Assembly (NCBI GenBank): GCA_900318145.1
Contig: ONJM01000004.1
Coordinates: 82,294-146,293, forward strand
Length of the DNA: 64,000 nt
Source: an uncultured Eubacteriales bacterium
GTDB taxonomy: Bacteria > Bacillota > Clostridia > Christensenellales > Aristaeellaceae
Direction: 5' to 3'
How positions within the stretch are numbered: position 1 is the stretch's first letter; the number at the start of each line of letters is the position of its first letter. A program made the translations under genes and the position numbers. Shown piece after piece: positions 53,765 to 60,401 of the stretch. Below the pieces are notes generated by a model that was not told the DNA's origin, made no database searches, and worked only from the letters and a program-made list of their open reading frames with translations.

Positions 53765-54307
53765 TCACCTCTCAGTCCTGATCCAGAAATCATCGTCCGC
53801 CATACGGCCCTGTGTTTTCTCGATGATCATAATCGGATCGTAAAACGGGATACCAAGCTCTCTCAACTCGATCTTCATCTTATCACGTGTCGGCGGGAAA
53901 CATCTGGATTCCAGAAAAGCCTCGTAGTCTTCATACGCAGGCTCCGTATTTACACCGAAGGCCCGGTACAGCGGGTTGGTGACATAGTTATGGATCTCCA
54001 CCTGCCGGTTTAGCTCATCCACATCGATTACGGTGCATACGGTGCTCTTGTACATATACCACAGGCGAAGATTCAGGCGCTTCGACGGCAGTTCCAGCTT
54101 CCTTGCCAGTTCGGGCCACCTGAGCAGCAACTCCAGCAATGTCACAACCGGCCCGGTAACGGGTTCTTTTTTTGTTTCCCAGTTTTCCACTGTCCGCAGA
54201 GAGCAGCCTGTAAACGCGGCGAACTCCTTCTGCGTCATATGCAGCAATTCCCGCACCCGGCGGAAATCGTCCCCCGCCGCCTGCTTTCCGATCACATATT
54301 CTTTCAT
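53765..54307 (-). CDS. HTH regulator paired with HipA-like kinase
   Basis: 180 aa. An N-terminal XRE-type helix-turn-helix (FRRVRELLHMTQKEFAAFTG, then CSLRTVENWETKKEPVTGP) with the W-E-x-G-type ending of plasmid-maintenance regulators. The remaining 110 residues (with LNLRLWYMYKSTVCTVIDVD) are of unknown role and could contact the kinase. ATG 54307 has GGGAG 9 bases upstream; longer starts are possible. It ends within the ribosome site of the kinase gene. A perfect palindrome overlaps its promoter, consistent with autorepression. Confidence 0.75.
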   Translation of the reverse strand: MKEYVIGKQAAGDDFRRVRELLHMTQKEFAAFTGCSLRTVENWETKKEPVTGPVVTLLELLLRWPELARKLELPSKRLNLRLWYMYKSTVCTVIDVDELNRQVEIHNYVTNPLYRAFGVNTEPAYEDYEAFLESRCFPPTRDKMKIELRELGIPFYDPIMIIEKTQGRMADDDFWIRTER

Positions 54308-54326
54308 GCCGATCATCTCCCACAAC

Positions 54327-54378
54327 ATTAAACCACAAATATTGCTATCAATCAAGCAATATTAACCGCAATATTTGC
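54327..54378 (-). promoter_or_regulatory. promoter and palindromic operator of the HTH/HipA module
   Basis: On the minus strand TTGATT (54355-54350) and TTTAAT (54332-54327) are 17 bases apart. The arms AATATTGC (54338-54345) and GCAATATT (54356-54363) form a perfect inverted repeat that flanks the -35 box. A third half-site (GCAATATT at 54368-54375) follows. This layout fits binding of the HTH protein to shut its own promoter. Confidence 0.75.
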
Positions 54379-54381
54379 TAC

Positions 54382-54411
54382 TGAAACGGAGGGACGGTCT
54401 TTTTCGTTTCA
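54382..54411. repeat. 30-bp palindromic repeat, copy 2
   Basis: Identical over 30 bases to the copy at 52926, so the HTH/HipA module lies between two direct copies of a palindrome. Just beyond it (54412-54492), on the minus strand, is a coding-like remnant ending LNGQDAFIRLLDLLDIPYTP-stop, five bases before the repeat; I cannot name its source. Confidence 0.82.
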
Positions 54412-54492
54412 CGGTTATGGTGTGTACGGGATGTCCAGCAGGTCAAGCAGGCGGATAAAGGCATCCTGGCCGTTCAGACAGGGGTGGGTCAG

Positions 54493-54771
54493 TCAGCAGA
54501 AATAATGAATTTCACCAAAGTGTTCCTGCCAATCTTCAATTAACTTGCCGCTGTTTGCTTCAATGATCTTCAGCAGTCTGCGAAGGATTCTTTCAGGTAT
54601 TCCCGAAGCATTATGACACAGGAGTGTTTTCCCGGTGCTTGTAATCCATACTTTTGTAGCATTTGGAATTGCACGCCCCTCTGAAATGTGAACATGTATC
54701 GGTTCAAGAGGATCGCTTTCATTGGACCAGAAATAAATCGAATAAGGCCCGATTCTAAGCTCTTGTGGCAC
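54493..54771 (-). CDS. DUF4160 family protein
   Basis: 92 aa. IGPYSIYFWSNESDPLEPIH, then VHISEGRAIPNATKVWI and a C-terminal helix ending DWQEHFGEIHYFC are characteristic of DUF4160, often encoded with a small partner as a suspected toxin-antitoxin pair. I chose GTG 54771: GGAGG lies 8 bases upstream and the resulting start (M-P-Q-E-L-R-I) is like the family's. ATG 54786 is in frame with a weak site. It overlaps the preceding gene by 17 bases. Confidence 0.72.
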   Translation of the reverse strand: MPQELRIGPYSIYFWSNESDPLEPIHVHISEGRAIPNATKVWITSTGKTLLCHNASGIPERILRRLLKIIEANSGKLIEDWQEHFGEIHYFC

Positions 54772-55027
54772 ACAATACACCTCCATCCTGTGAGAATTCC
54801 AGGATCAGATGAGCATTGTTTCGTATGAGTTCCTGAAAGAAGGTCATTTCTGATTCGCTGTAGCCATTAATATTTTCCCATCTGTATTGCGGAAGCCAGC
54901 AAACAGCACTATGGAACCCGCCGCTTTCATCAGGCGTTTCGATATAGACTTTTACACTTCCATCATCCTTCATTTCAGAATGGGTAATTTCCGTGTCATC
55001 ATTCAATGTCATGTAAGGATACATCAT
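54755..55027 (-). CDS. small acidic partner of the DUF4160 protein
   Basis: 90 aa. MTLNDDTEITHSEMKDDGSV, then KVYIETPDESGGFHSAVCWL and a helix with FFQELIRNNAHLILEFSQDG. I cannot assign a named family. Its position before and overlapping the DUF4160 gene, its small size and its acidity fit an antitoxin or immunity-like partner (inference). AAAGGAG lies upstream of two adjacent ATG codons (55027 and 55024); either may start. Confidence 0.6.
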   Translation of the reverse strand: MMYPYMTLNDDTEITHSEMKDDGSVKVYIETPDESGGFHSAVCWLPQYRWENINGYSESEMTFFQELIRNNAHLILEFSQDGGVLCATRA

Positions 55028-55084
55028 ACTGCGATACTCCTTTCCCTGATGCTGTTTTCATTATAAAGGCGAGAGCGGGAATTA

Positions 55085-55942
55085 TCAAGGAGGCAACGGG
55101 AAACGGATTTTCGCGGCGAGTTCGCGGGCCAGGAGCCTGTGGGCTTCGGCGGAGGGATGGACGCCGTCGGGCAGCAGGACGGGGAGGTTTACGCTGTTGA
55201 CGCAGGAGGCGGAGGTCAGGTCGATATACTCGACGCCGTAAAGGCCGCAGATTTCCTTCATGGTATCCGTGAACTGCCGGAGGGTGCCGCTGCTTTCCAT
55301 TTCATATCCCATGGCCCAGTTGGTTTCCTCGGAGCCGAAGGTCCGGCTGAAGCCTTTGACGTTCAGGGGCAGGATCACGATGATCTTGCACAGGGGATTG
55401 CTCCGGGCAACGGCCTCGAGGGCGGCGCGCATGGCCGGGATGAAGCCGGCGACCGTTTCGGCGGAGGGATCGTCCTCCATGGATCCCATGGGGCAGCCGC
55501 TGATCCAGTCGTTGATGCCCAGGGAGACGGTGACCAGGTCGTACGGGGTGAAATCCGCGGCGCGGGCACGGACGTATCCGGGATCCCCGGATTCGTTATA
55601 CGCGGGATTCAGGTAACCCTCGTTGGCGGCGGCAAGGTTGGTCAGGCTCCAGCCGTTGGCTTCCGCCACAAGGAACGCCCAGCCGATGTTCTCCCGGTCC
55701 GCGACGGAAACGGAGACGCTGCCGTCCGGATTCCGCATGCTGTACCAGCCTTCGGTGATGCTGTCGCCCAGGGCGCACCAGCGGACGGGCCGCTGCGCTT
55801 CCGCCGCCGTATGCCGCGGGAGCATGAGGATCAGCAGGCTGGCAAGAACCAGTGCTGCCGCGGTGAGAAACGGGGTGCTCCCCTGGATCCGGGTTTTACG
55901 TTTGCGTCCGCTGTGACAGCTATTGCCGTTATATTCAACCAT
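55085..55942 (-). CDS. secreted or anchored SGNH/GDSL hydrolase
   Basis: 285 aa esterase/lipase fold. A basic N-terminus and hydrophobic helix (FLTAAALVLASLLILMLP) serve as signal anchor. All four blocks are present: WCALGDSITEGW (nucleophile Ser), NLAAANEG (Gly), VSLGINDWISG (Asn) and LLPDGVHPSAEAH (Asp and His). Acting outside the cell, it may remove acyl groups from the polymer made by the locus, though substrates of the family are diverse. It is transcribed away from the AAA ATPase gene. Confidence 0.85.
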   Translation of the reverse strand: MVEYNGNSCHSGRKRKTRIQGSTPFLTAAALVLASLLILMLPRHTAAEAQRPVRWCALGDSITEGWYSMRNPDGSVSVSVADRENIGWAFLVAEANGWSLTNLAAANEGYLNPAYNESGDPGYVRARAADFTPYDLVTVSLGINDWISGCPMGSMEDDPSAETVAGFIPAMRAALEAVARSNPLCKIIVILPLNVKGFSRTFGSEETNWAMGYEMESSGTLRQFTDTMKEICGLYGVEYIDLTSASCVNSVNLPVLLPDGVHPSAEAHRLLARELAAKIRFPLPP

Positions 55943-56051
55943 TCCGCAGGCACCTCATCCTGTTTTTCTACAGGATAACAATGAAAACCCGGTTTTTCAA
56001 CAGGATTTTTCCGGGCGCGGGGACGAATCATTCAGAAGCCGGAGGAATCTG

Positions 56052-56079
56052 TTGACAGGACAGAATGGAATGCTATAAT
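56052..56079 (+). promoter_or_regulatory. consensus sigma-A promoter of the ATPase gene
   Basis: TTGACA (56052-56057), 16-base spacer, TATAAT (56074-56079). Both boxes match consensus perfectly. Transcription would start around 56086, so the repeat tract just downstream lies in the leader RNA. Confidence 0.85.
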
Positions 56080-56164
56080 AGTAAAGAACAGTAAAGAACA
56101 GTAAAAGAAATTAAAAACAGTAAAGAACAGTAAAACAATCCGGGAACAGTAAAGGACAGTAAAA
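56080..56164 (+). repeat. ACAGTAAA iterated leader repeats
   Basis: AGTAAA or ACAGTAAA recurs seven times in about 85 bases (starts near 56080, 56090, 56100, 56118, 56128, 56147 and 56157), mostly ten bases apart, i.e. about one helical turn. It fills the region from the predicted transcription start almost to the ribosome site. It may bind a regulator or be a slippage-prone tract. Confidence 0.75.
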
Positions 56165-56188
56165 TGCGATCAGCGGAGGGAACGGAGA

Positions 56189-57238
56189 ATGGAGAATCCT
56201 TTTACCATTGTGTTCGGGCGAAAACCCGCGGAAATGATTGAACGCTTTCCGCAGCGGCATGAGATCCTGGATAATTTTATGTCTCCAAATGCCAATCAGC
56301 AGCTGTATATGATCACCGGGATCCGGGGCGCGGGAAAGACGGTGCTGATGACATCCATTGCCGAGACGCTGCGCGGGGAAGACGGCTGGATCGTGGTGGA
56401 GCTGAACCCGGAGCTGGACCTGCTGCAGAATCTGGCGGCAAAACTGGCCAGTCATACGATGTGCGTTGAATGGTTCCGTCAGGCAAAACTGAACCTTTCC
56501 TTCCTGAACCTGGGAGCGGAGATTTCCGGGGAGCCGCCGGTGACCGACCTGGAAACCGCTGTGACCCGGATGCTGGAGAGCATCCGCAGGCGCGGCAAAC
56601 GCCTGCTGATTACGATCGACGAGGTTACCAACACCAGACAGATGCGGGTATTTGCCGCATCGTTCCAGATTATGGTCCGGCTGAATCTTCCGGTTTTTCT
56701 CCTGATGACCGGACTGTATGAAAATATCTACGAGCTGCAGAATGAAAAGAGCCTGACCTTTTTGTTCCGGGCACCGAAGATCCAGCTGCCCGCGCTGGAG
56801 CTGACGGCGATCAGGAACCGTTACAAAAACGTGTTTCACCTGGAGGACGCGGACGCTGTCCGGATGACGGAGCTGACCGGCGGCTATCCGTTCGCGTTTC
56901 AGCTGCTGGGATACCTGACGTGGAGGAACGGCGGGAATTACCTGGGAGTGATGGAAGAGTACAGGCAATATTTATATGAATATGTCTACAATAAGATCTG
57001 GACAGAGCTTTCCTCCAAGGACCGCCAGATCCTGCGGGGGATTGCGGAGGCAGGCAGCCCCTATGTCCAGGAGATTAAGAAAAAACTGCAGATTACGGAC
57101 AATGAATGGAATCCGTACCGGCAGCGGCTGATCCGGAAAGGGATTGCGGACGGCAGCCAGCGCGGGATGCTCCGGCTGACGCTGCCGCTTTTTGACCGGT
57201 TTATCCTGGACAAGGCGGAATTCCACGAAATACCCTGA
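56189..57238 (+). CDS. AAA-type ATPase with C-terminal winged helix
   Basis: 349 aa. RFPQRHEILDNFMSP precedes the Walker A loop MITGIRGAGKTVLM; RLLITIDEVTNT is Walker B, LLMTGLYENIYELQ the sensor-1 region, and LTGGYPFAFQLLGYL the lid motif typical of archaeal-type/STAND-like ATPases. The C-terminal 70 residues (LQITDNEWNPYRQRLIRKGI) look like a winged helix. Proteins of this type are common orphans with no assigned function. GGAGGG lies 8 bases before ATG 56189; a near-perfect promoter and a repeat-filled leader precede it, so expression is probably high or regulated. Confidence 0.8.
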   Translation: MENPFTIVFGRKPAEMIERFPQRHEILDNFMSPNANQQLYMITGIRGAGKTVLMTSIAETLRGEDGWIVVELNPELDLLQNLAAKLASHTMCVEWFRQAKLNLSFLNLGAEISGEPPVTDLETAVTRMLESIRRRGKRLLITIDEVTNTRQMRVFAASFQIMVRLNLPVFLLMTGLYENIYELQNEKSLTFLFRAPKIQLPALELTAIRNRYKNVFHLEDADAVRMTELTGGYPFAFQLLGYLTWRNGGNYLGVMEEYRQYLYEYVYNKIWTELSSKDRQILRGIAEAGSPYVQEIKKKLQITDNEWNPYRQRLIRKGIADGSQRGMLRLTLPLFDRFILDKAEFHEIP

Positions 57239-57256
57239 AGAGCTGGCCGGGAACGC

Positions 57257-57285
57257 TTGACGGGGAAGGTTCTTACAGATATCAT
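57257..57285 (+). promoter_or_regulatory. candidate promoter of the SpoIIE-type phosphatase
   Basis: TTGACG (57257-57262), 17-base spacer, TATCAT (57280-57285). It starts 18 bases after the ATPase stop, so the palindromic element at 57327 would lie in the leader of the phosphatase transcript. Confidence 0.65.
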
Positions 57286-57326
57286 ACTTTTGTACAGTGA
57301 ATGAACCGGTGAGCCAAACGCGCCGC

Positions 57327-57379
57327 TGGGGACAGTCCGCGCTGACGCATCGGAAACGAGTCAGCGAGAACCGTCCCCA
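57327..57379. repeat. REP-like palindromic element in leader
   Basis: TGGGGAC at 57327-57333 pairs with GTCCCCA at 57373-57379; inside, CGCTGAC pairs with GTCAGCG, and CG-GAAA-CG forms the tip. The result is a long imperfect hairpin of about 53 bases. The GGGGAC-GGT type outer sequence resembles short intergenic palindromes that, as I recall, are scattered in clostridial genomes, and shares GGGAC with the repeats at 52926 and 54382. Confidence 0.65.
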
Positions 57380-57414
57380 ATGACTCATTTGATTTACAGA
57401 CGGGAGAATGTGCG

Positions 57415-59625
57415 TTGAGAAAGTTTAAGAATTTAGTGATCGGCGGGATTGAAAGCAAGATTTTCAACCTGATCCTGCTTACCGTGATCCTGCTGACGAT
57501 CGCGTTCCTGGGAATTAACCTTTATCAGGGGAACATGCTGTCCTCACTGACGGCGGAGACGAGCGTGAAGCAGCAGGAGACCACGTCGGAGATCATCTCC
57601 GGGGCCATGAACCAGGTGACGCGCAGGAGCATGGAGCGCACCACGGACATGGAAGCGCAGATCGTGGACAGGATGTTCCGGGGAATCCGGAGCCGGGTCA
57701 TGATGGCGGCCGATTACGCGTCGAAGGTGCTGGGCCATCCGGAAGCGTTTTCCCCGGTGCCCTACGCGGGACCGGACGCTTCCCGGAACGGGGAGCTGGC
57801 GGCACAGATCATCTGGGCGGAAGGAACGGATCCAGAGGATCCGGAAACAGCCGCGCGGGCGGGACTGGTGTCCAACCTGTCCGGGATGATGATTTCCATG
57901 TGCGAGGCGACGGAATCGGACAATATTTTTGTCGGGCTGCCGGACGGGATTTTCCTGTCCATCAACCGGACGCCCGCGGACTGGTTTGGGGAGGACGGAA
58001 AGGTTATAAAATATGACGCACGAACCCGGTTCTGGTACAAGCAGGCGGCGGAAGCCGGCGGGCTGGTTTTCTCCGACCTGGAGGTGGACGCCACGACCGG
58101 GGAGATGAGTGTGGTCTGCGCGATGCCGGTGTACGGCGAGGCGGGCGAACTCCTGGGCGTGGCCGGTTCCGACCTGTTCCTGCACGCCATGGAGGACACA
58201 GTGAGCGGGCTTGTGGACGACGGCGGCTACGTATGGATCATCAACCGGGAGGGGCACGTGATCTATTCCCCGAACCGGGATCTGGTGGCGCTGAACGAGA
58301 GCGCGCTGGCGCCGGACCTGCGGCAGTCGGAGAACAAGGAGCTGGCCGCGCTGGTGAACGCCGCCATGGAAGGCCGGACGGACGTGCAGGTGATCCCGGT
58401 GAACGGGCACGATTTCTATATGCTGGGCGTGCCGATTGAGACGGCGGGCTGGACGCTGTTCTCCGCCTTCCCCAAGGAAATGGTGGACCAGGTGGAGGTC
58501 TCCCTGCTGGAGAGCTATCACGGAATCACGGAGGAGGCGCGGCAGGCCTACCAGGAGAAGAGCGGGAGGAGCAAAACCACCACCTGGATCCTGATGGGCG
58601 CGCTGACGGTGCTCGCGCTGATCAACGCGCTGGTGCTGGGCAAGAGGATCGTCCGGCCGCTGAACACGATCACAAAGCGCATCGCGGATCTGAAGGAAGG
58701 GAACCTGGAATTCAAAATGGAGGATGCCTACCGCACCGGGGACGAGATCGAGGTGCTGGCGGAATCCTTCGCGAACCTGTCCCACAAGACGCTGGATTAT
58801 GTGGAGCAGGTGAAGACGGCGACGGCGGAGAAGGAACGGATCAGCACGGAGCTGCACATGGCCAACCGGATCCAGGAGAGCATGCTGCCGCACGTTTTCC
58901 CGCCCTTCCCGGACCGGAAGGAATTCGACATCTACGCCACCATGGACCCGGCGCGGGAAGTGGGCGGCGACTTCTACGACTTCTTCATGATCGATCCGGA
59001 CCATCTGTGTATCGTGATGGCGGACGTGAGCGGCAAGGGCGTGCCCGCGGCGCTGTTCATGATGATCTCCAAGACGATCCTGCAGAACTGCGCGATGCTG
59101 GGCCAGTCCGCCGGGGCGATCCTGGCCAAGACCAACGAGATGCTGTGCTCCAACAACCAGATGGAGATGTTCGTGACGGTGTGGCTGGGGATCCTGGAGA
59201 TCAGCACGGGGAAGATCACCTGCGCCAACGCGGGGCATGAGTACCCGGCGGTGTTCTCCGGGGCGGGCGAGAAGGAATTCGCCCTGCTGAAGGACAAGCA
59301 CGGATTTGTCATCGGGGGCATGGAAGGCGTACGCTACAAGGAATATGAATTCACCATGAAGCCGGGGGACAAGCTGTTCGTCTACACGGACGGCCTGGCC
59401 GAGGCGACGAACAACGACGAGCAGATGTTCGGGACGGACCGGATGATCCGGGCGCTGAACGAAGTTTCGGACGCGGGGCCGAAGGAAGTGCTGGAGAACG
59501 TCCGGGAGTCCGTGGACGCGTTTGTCGGGACCGCGGAGCAGTTTGACGACCTGACGATGCTGTGCCTGGAATACAGGGGACCGGACGGAAAATGGAAGGC
59601 TGAGGAACCGCGGGAAAGCATATGA
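57415..59625 (+). CDS. membrane SpoIIE-type (PP2C) phosphatase with dCache-like sensor and HAMP
   Basis: 736 aa. Helix 1 (IFNLILLTVILLTIAFLGI), an extracytoplasmic sensor (about 45-385, with WFGEDGKVIKYDARTRFWYK and GELLGVAGSDLFL, dCache-like), helix 2 (TTTWILMGALTVLALINALV), a HAMP domain (RIVRPLNTITKRIADLKEGN), a coiled linker (ERISTELHMANRIQESMLP) and the phosphatase domain: AREVGGDFYDFF, VMADVSGKGVPAALFM, ANAGHEYP, GFVIGGM, VYTDGLAEA and EQFDDLTML. All metal-binding aspartates are present. RsbU/SpoIIE-type enzymes dephosphorylate anti-anti-sigma factors; no partner is here. TTG 57415 has CGGGAG 8 bases upstream. Confidence 0.88.
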   Translation: MRKFKNLVIGGIESKIFNLILLTVILLTIAFLGINLYQGNMLSSLTAETSVKQQETTSEIISGAMNQVTRRSMERTTDMEAQIVDRMFRGIRSRVMMAADYASKVLGHPEAFSPVPYAGPDASRNGELAAQIIWAEGTDPEDPETAARAGLVSNLSGMMISMCEATESDNIFVGLPDGIFLSINRTPADWFGEDGKVIKYDARTRFWYKQAAEAGGLVFSDLEVDATTGEMSVVCAMPVYGEAGELLGVAGSDLFLHAMEDTVSGLVDDGGYVWIINREGHVIYSPNRDLVALNESALAPDLRQSENKELAALVNAAMEGRTDVQVIPVNGHDFYMLGVPIETAGWTLFSAFPKEMVDQVEVSLLESYHGITEEARQAYQEKSGRSKTTTWILMGALTVLALINALVLGKRIVRPLNTITKRIADLKEGNLEFKMEDAYRTGDEIEVLAESFANLSHKTLDYVEQVKTATAEKERISTELHMANRIQESMLPHVFPPFPDRKEFDIYATMDPAREVGGDFYDFFMIDPDHLCIVMADVSGKGVPAALFMMISKTILQNCAMLGQSAGAILAKTNEMLCSNNQMEMFVTVWLGILEISTGKITCANAGHEYPAVFSGAGEKEFALLKDKHGFVIGGMEGVRYKEYEFTMKPGDKLFVYTDGLAEATNNDEQMFGTDRMIRALNEVSDAGPKEVLENVRESVDAFVGTAEQFDDLTMLCLEYRGPDGKWKAEEPRESI

Positions 59626-60332
59626 GAACGATCATCATCGGGGATATCCACGGGTGCGACCGGGAGCTGCGCGCGCTGCTGGACAAGGCGCAGCCGGGGG
59701 AAGAGGACCGGCTGGTGCTGCTGGGGGATCTGTTTGACCGGGGACCGGAGTCCCGGGAGGTCTACGGGACCGTGCGGGAGCTTGCGGCGCGGTTCGGGGA
59801 GCGGTTTGTGCTGCTGCGGGGAAACCACGAGGATTACCTGCTGCAGGAGAAGCTGACGCTGCGGCAGCGGTGGATCTGGGACCAGGTAGGCCGGGGGGCG
59901 ACGGTGGCCTCCTTCAAAGCCCACGGGGAGCGGATGGAGGACGCCGCGCCGTGGCTGCGGGCGAACTGCCGGCTGTTCTGGCGGGATGAGGAGACCGGGC
60001 TGCAGTGCGTGCACGCCGGGCTGATGGTGGATCCCATTGAGGCCAACGACACGCAGACGCTGATACACGACCACGGGATCGCGCAGCGGAACGTATACGC
60101 GGGGCCGCTGACCGTCGTCGGGCATATCGCGCTGAAGGCGCCCACGTGGTTCGCCGGGGACGGGGAGACCATGGAGGAACTGCCCTACGGCGAATGGCGG
60201 GAGCTGCCGGAGAAAGGCATTATCTGCATCGATACGGGATCCGGCAAAGGCGGGTTCCTGACCGCGATGATTGTACAGGACGGGCGGTACCAGCTGGCCT
60301 GGGCCGATGAAGCAGCGCCGGAACGGGCGTAG
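59622..60332 (+). CDS. PPP-family metallophosphatase (PrpA/ApaH-like)
   Basis: 236 aa. IIGDIHGCDRELRALL, VLLGDLFDRGPESREV, VLLRGNHEDYLL, CVHAGLMVD and TVVGHIA are the full set of metal and phosphate motifs of the PPP family. It may dephosphorylate Ser/Thr proteins or cleave diadenosine polyphosphates; the sequence does not decide. The start overlaps the previous gene by ATGA, so the two phosphatases are translated together. A bidirectional terminator follows. Confidence 0.87.
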   Translation: MRTIIIGDIHGCDRELRALLDKAQPGEEDRLVLLGDLFDRGPESREVYGTVRELAARFGERFVLLRGNHEDYLLQEKLTLRQRWIWDQVGRGATVASFKAHGERMEDAAPWLRANCRLFWRDEETGLQCVHAGLMVDPIEANDTQTLIHDHGIAQRNVYAGPLTVVGHIALKAPTWFAGDGETMEELPYGEWRELPEKGIICIDTGSGKGGFLTAMIVQDGRYQLAWADEAAPERA

Positions 60333-60355
60333 GCGGCAGGAAGCATAGGGAAATG

Positions 60356-60392
60356 AAAAAGCAGCGGAGCGACACGCGTCCGCTGCTTTTTT
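60356..60392. terminator. bidirectional terminator between convergent phosphatase genes
   Basis: AAAAAGCAGCGGA pairs with TCCGCTGCTTTTTT (GCAGCGGA 60361-60368, TCCGCTGC 60379-60386) around a ten-base loop. Flanking A and T runs make it work on both strands, ending the gene pair on the left and the CHASE2 phosphatase on the right. Confidence 0.9.
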
Positions 60393-60401
60393 CGTTTTGG
60401 C

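Noticed and set aside
56080-56164. Replication origin iterons or CRISPR
   Set aside because: Repeats are only eight to ten bases, sit downstream of a consensus promoter and precede an ATPase that is not a Rep or DnaA protein.
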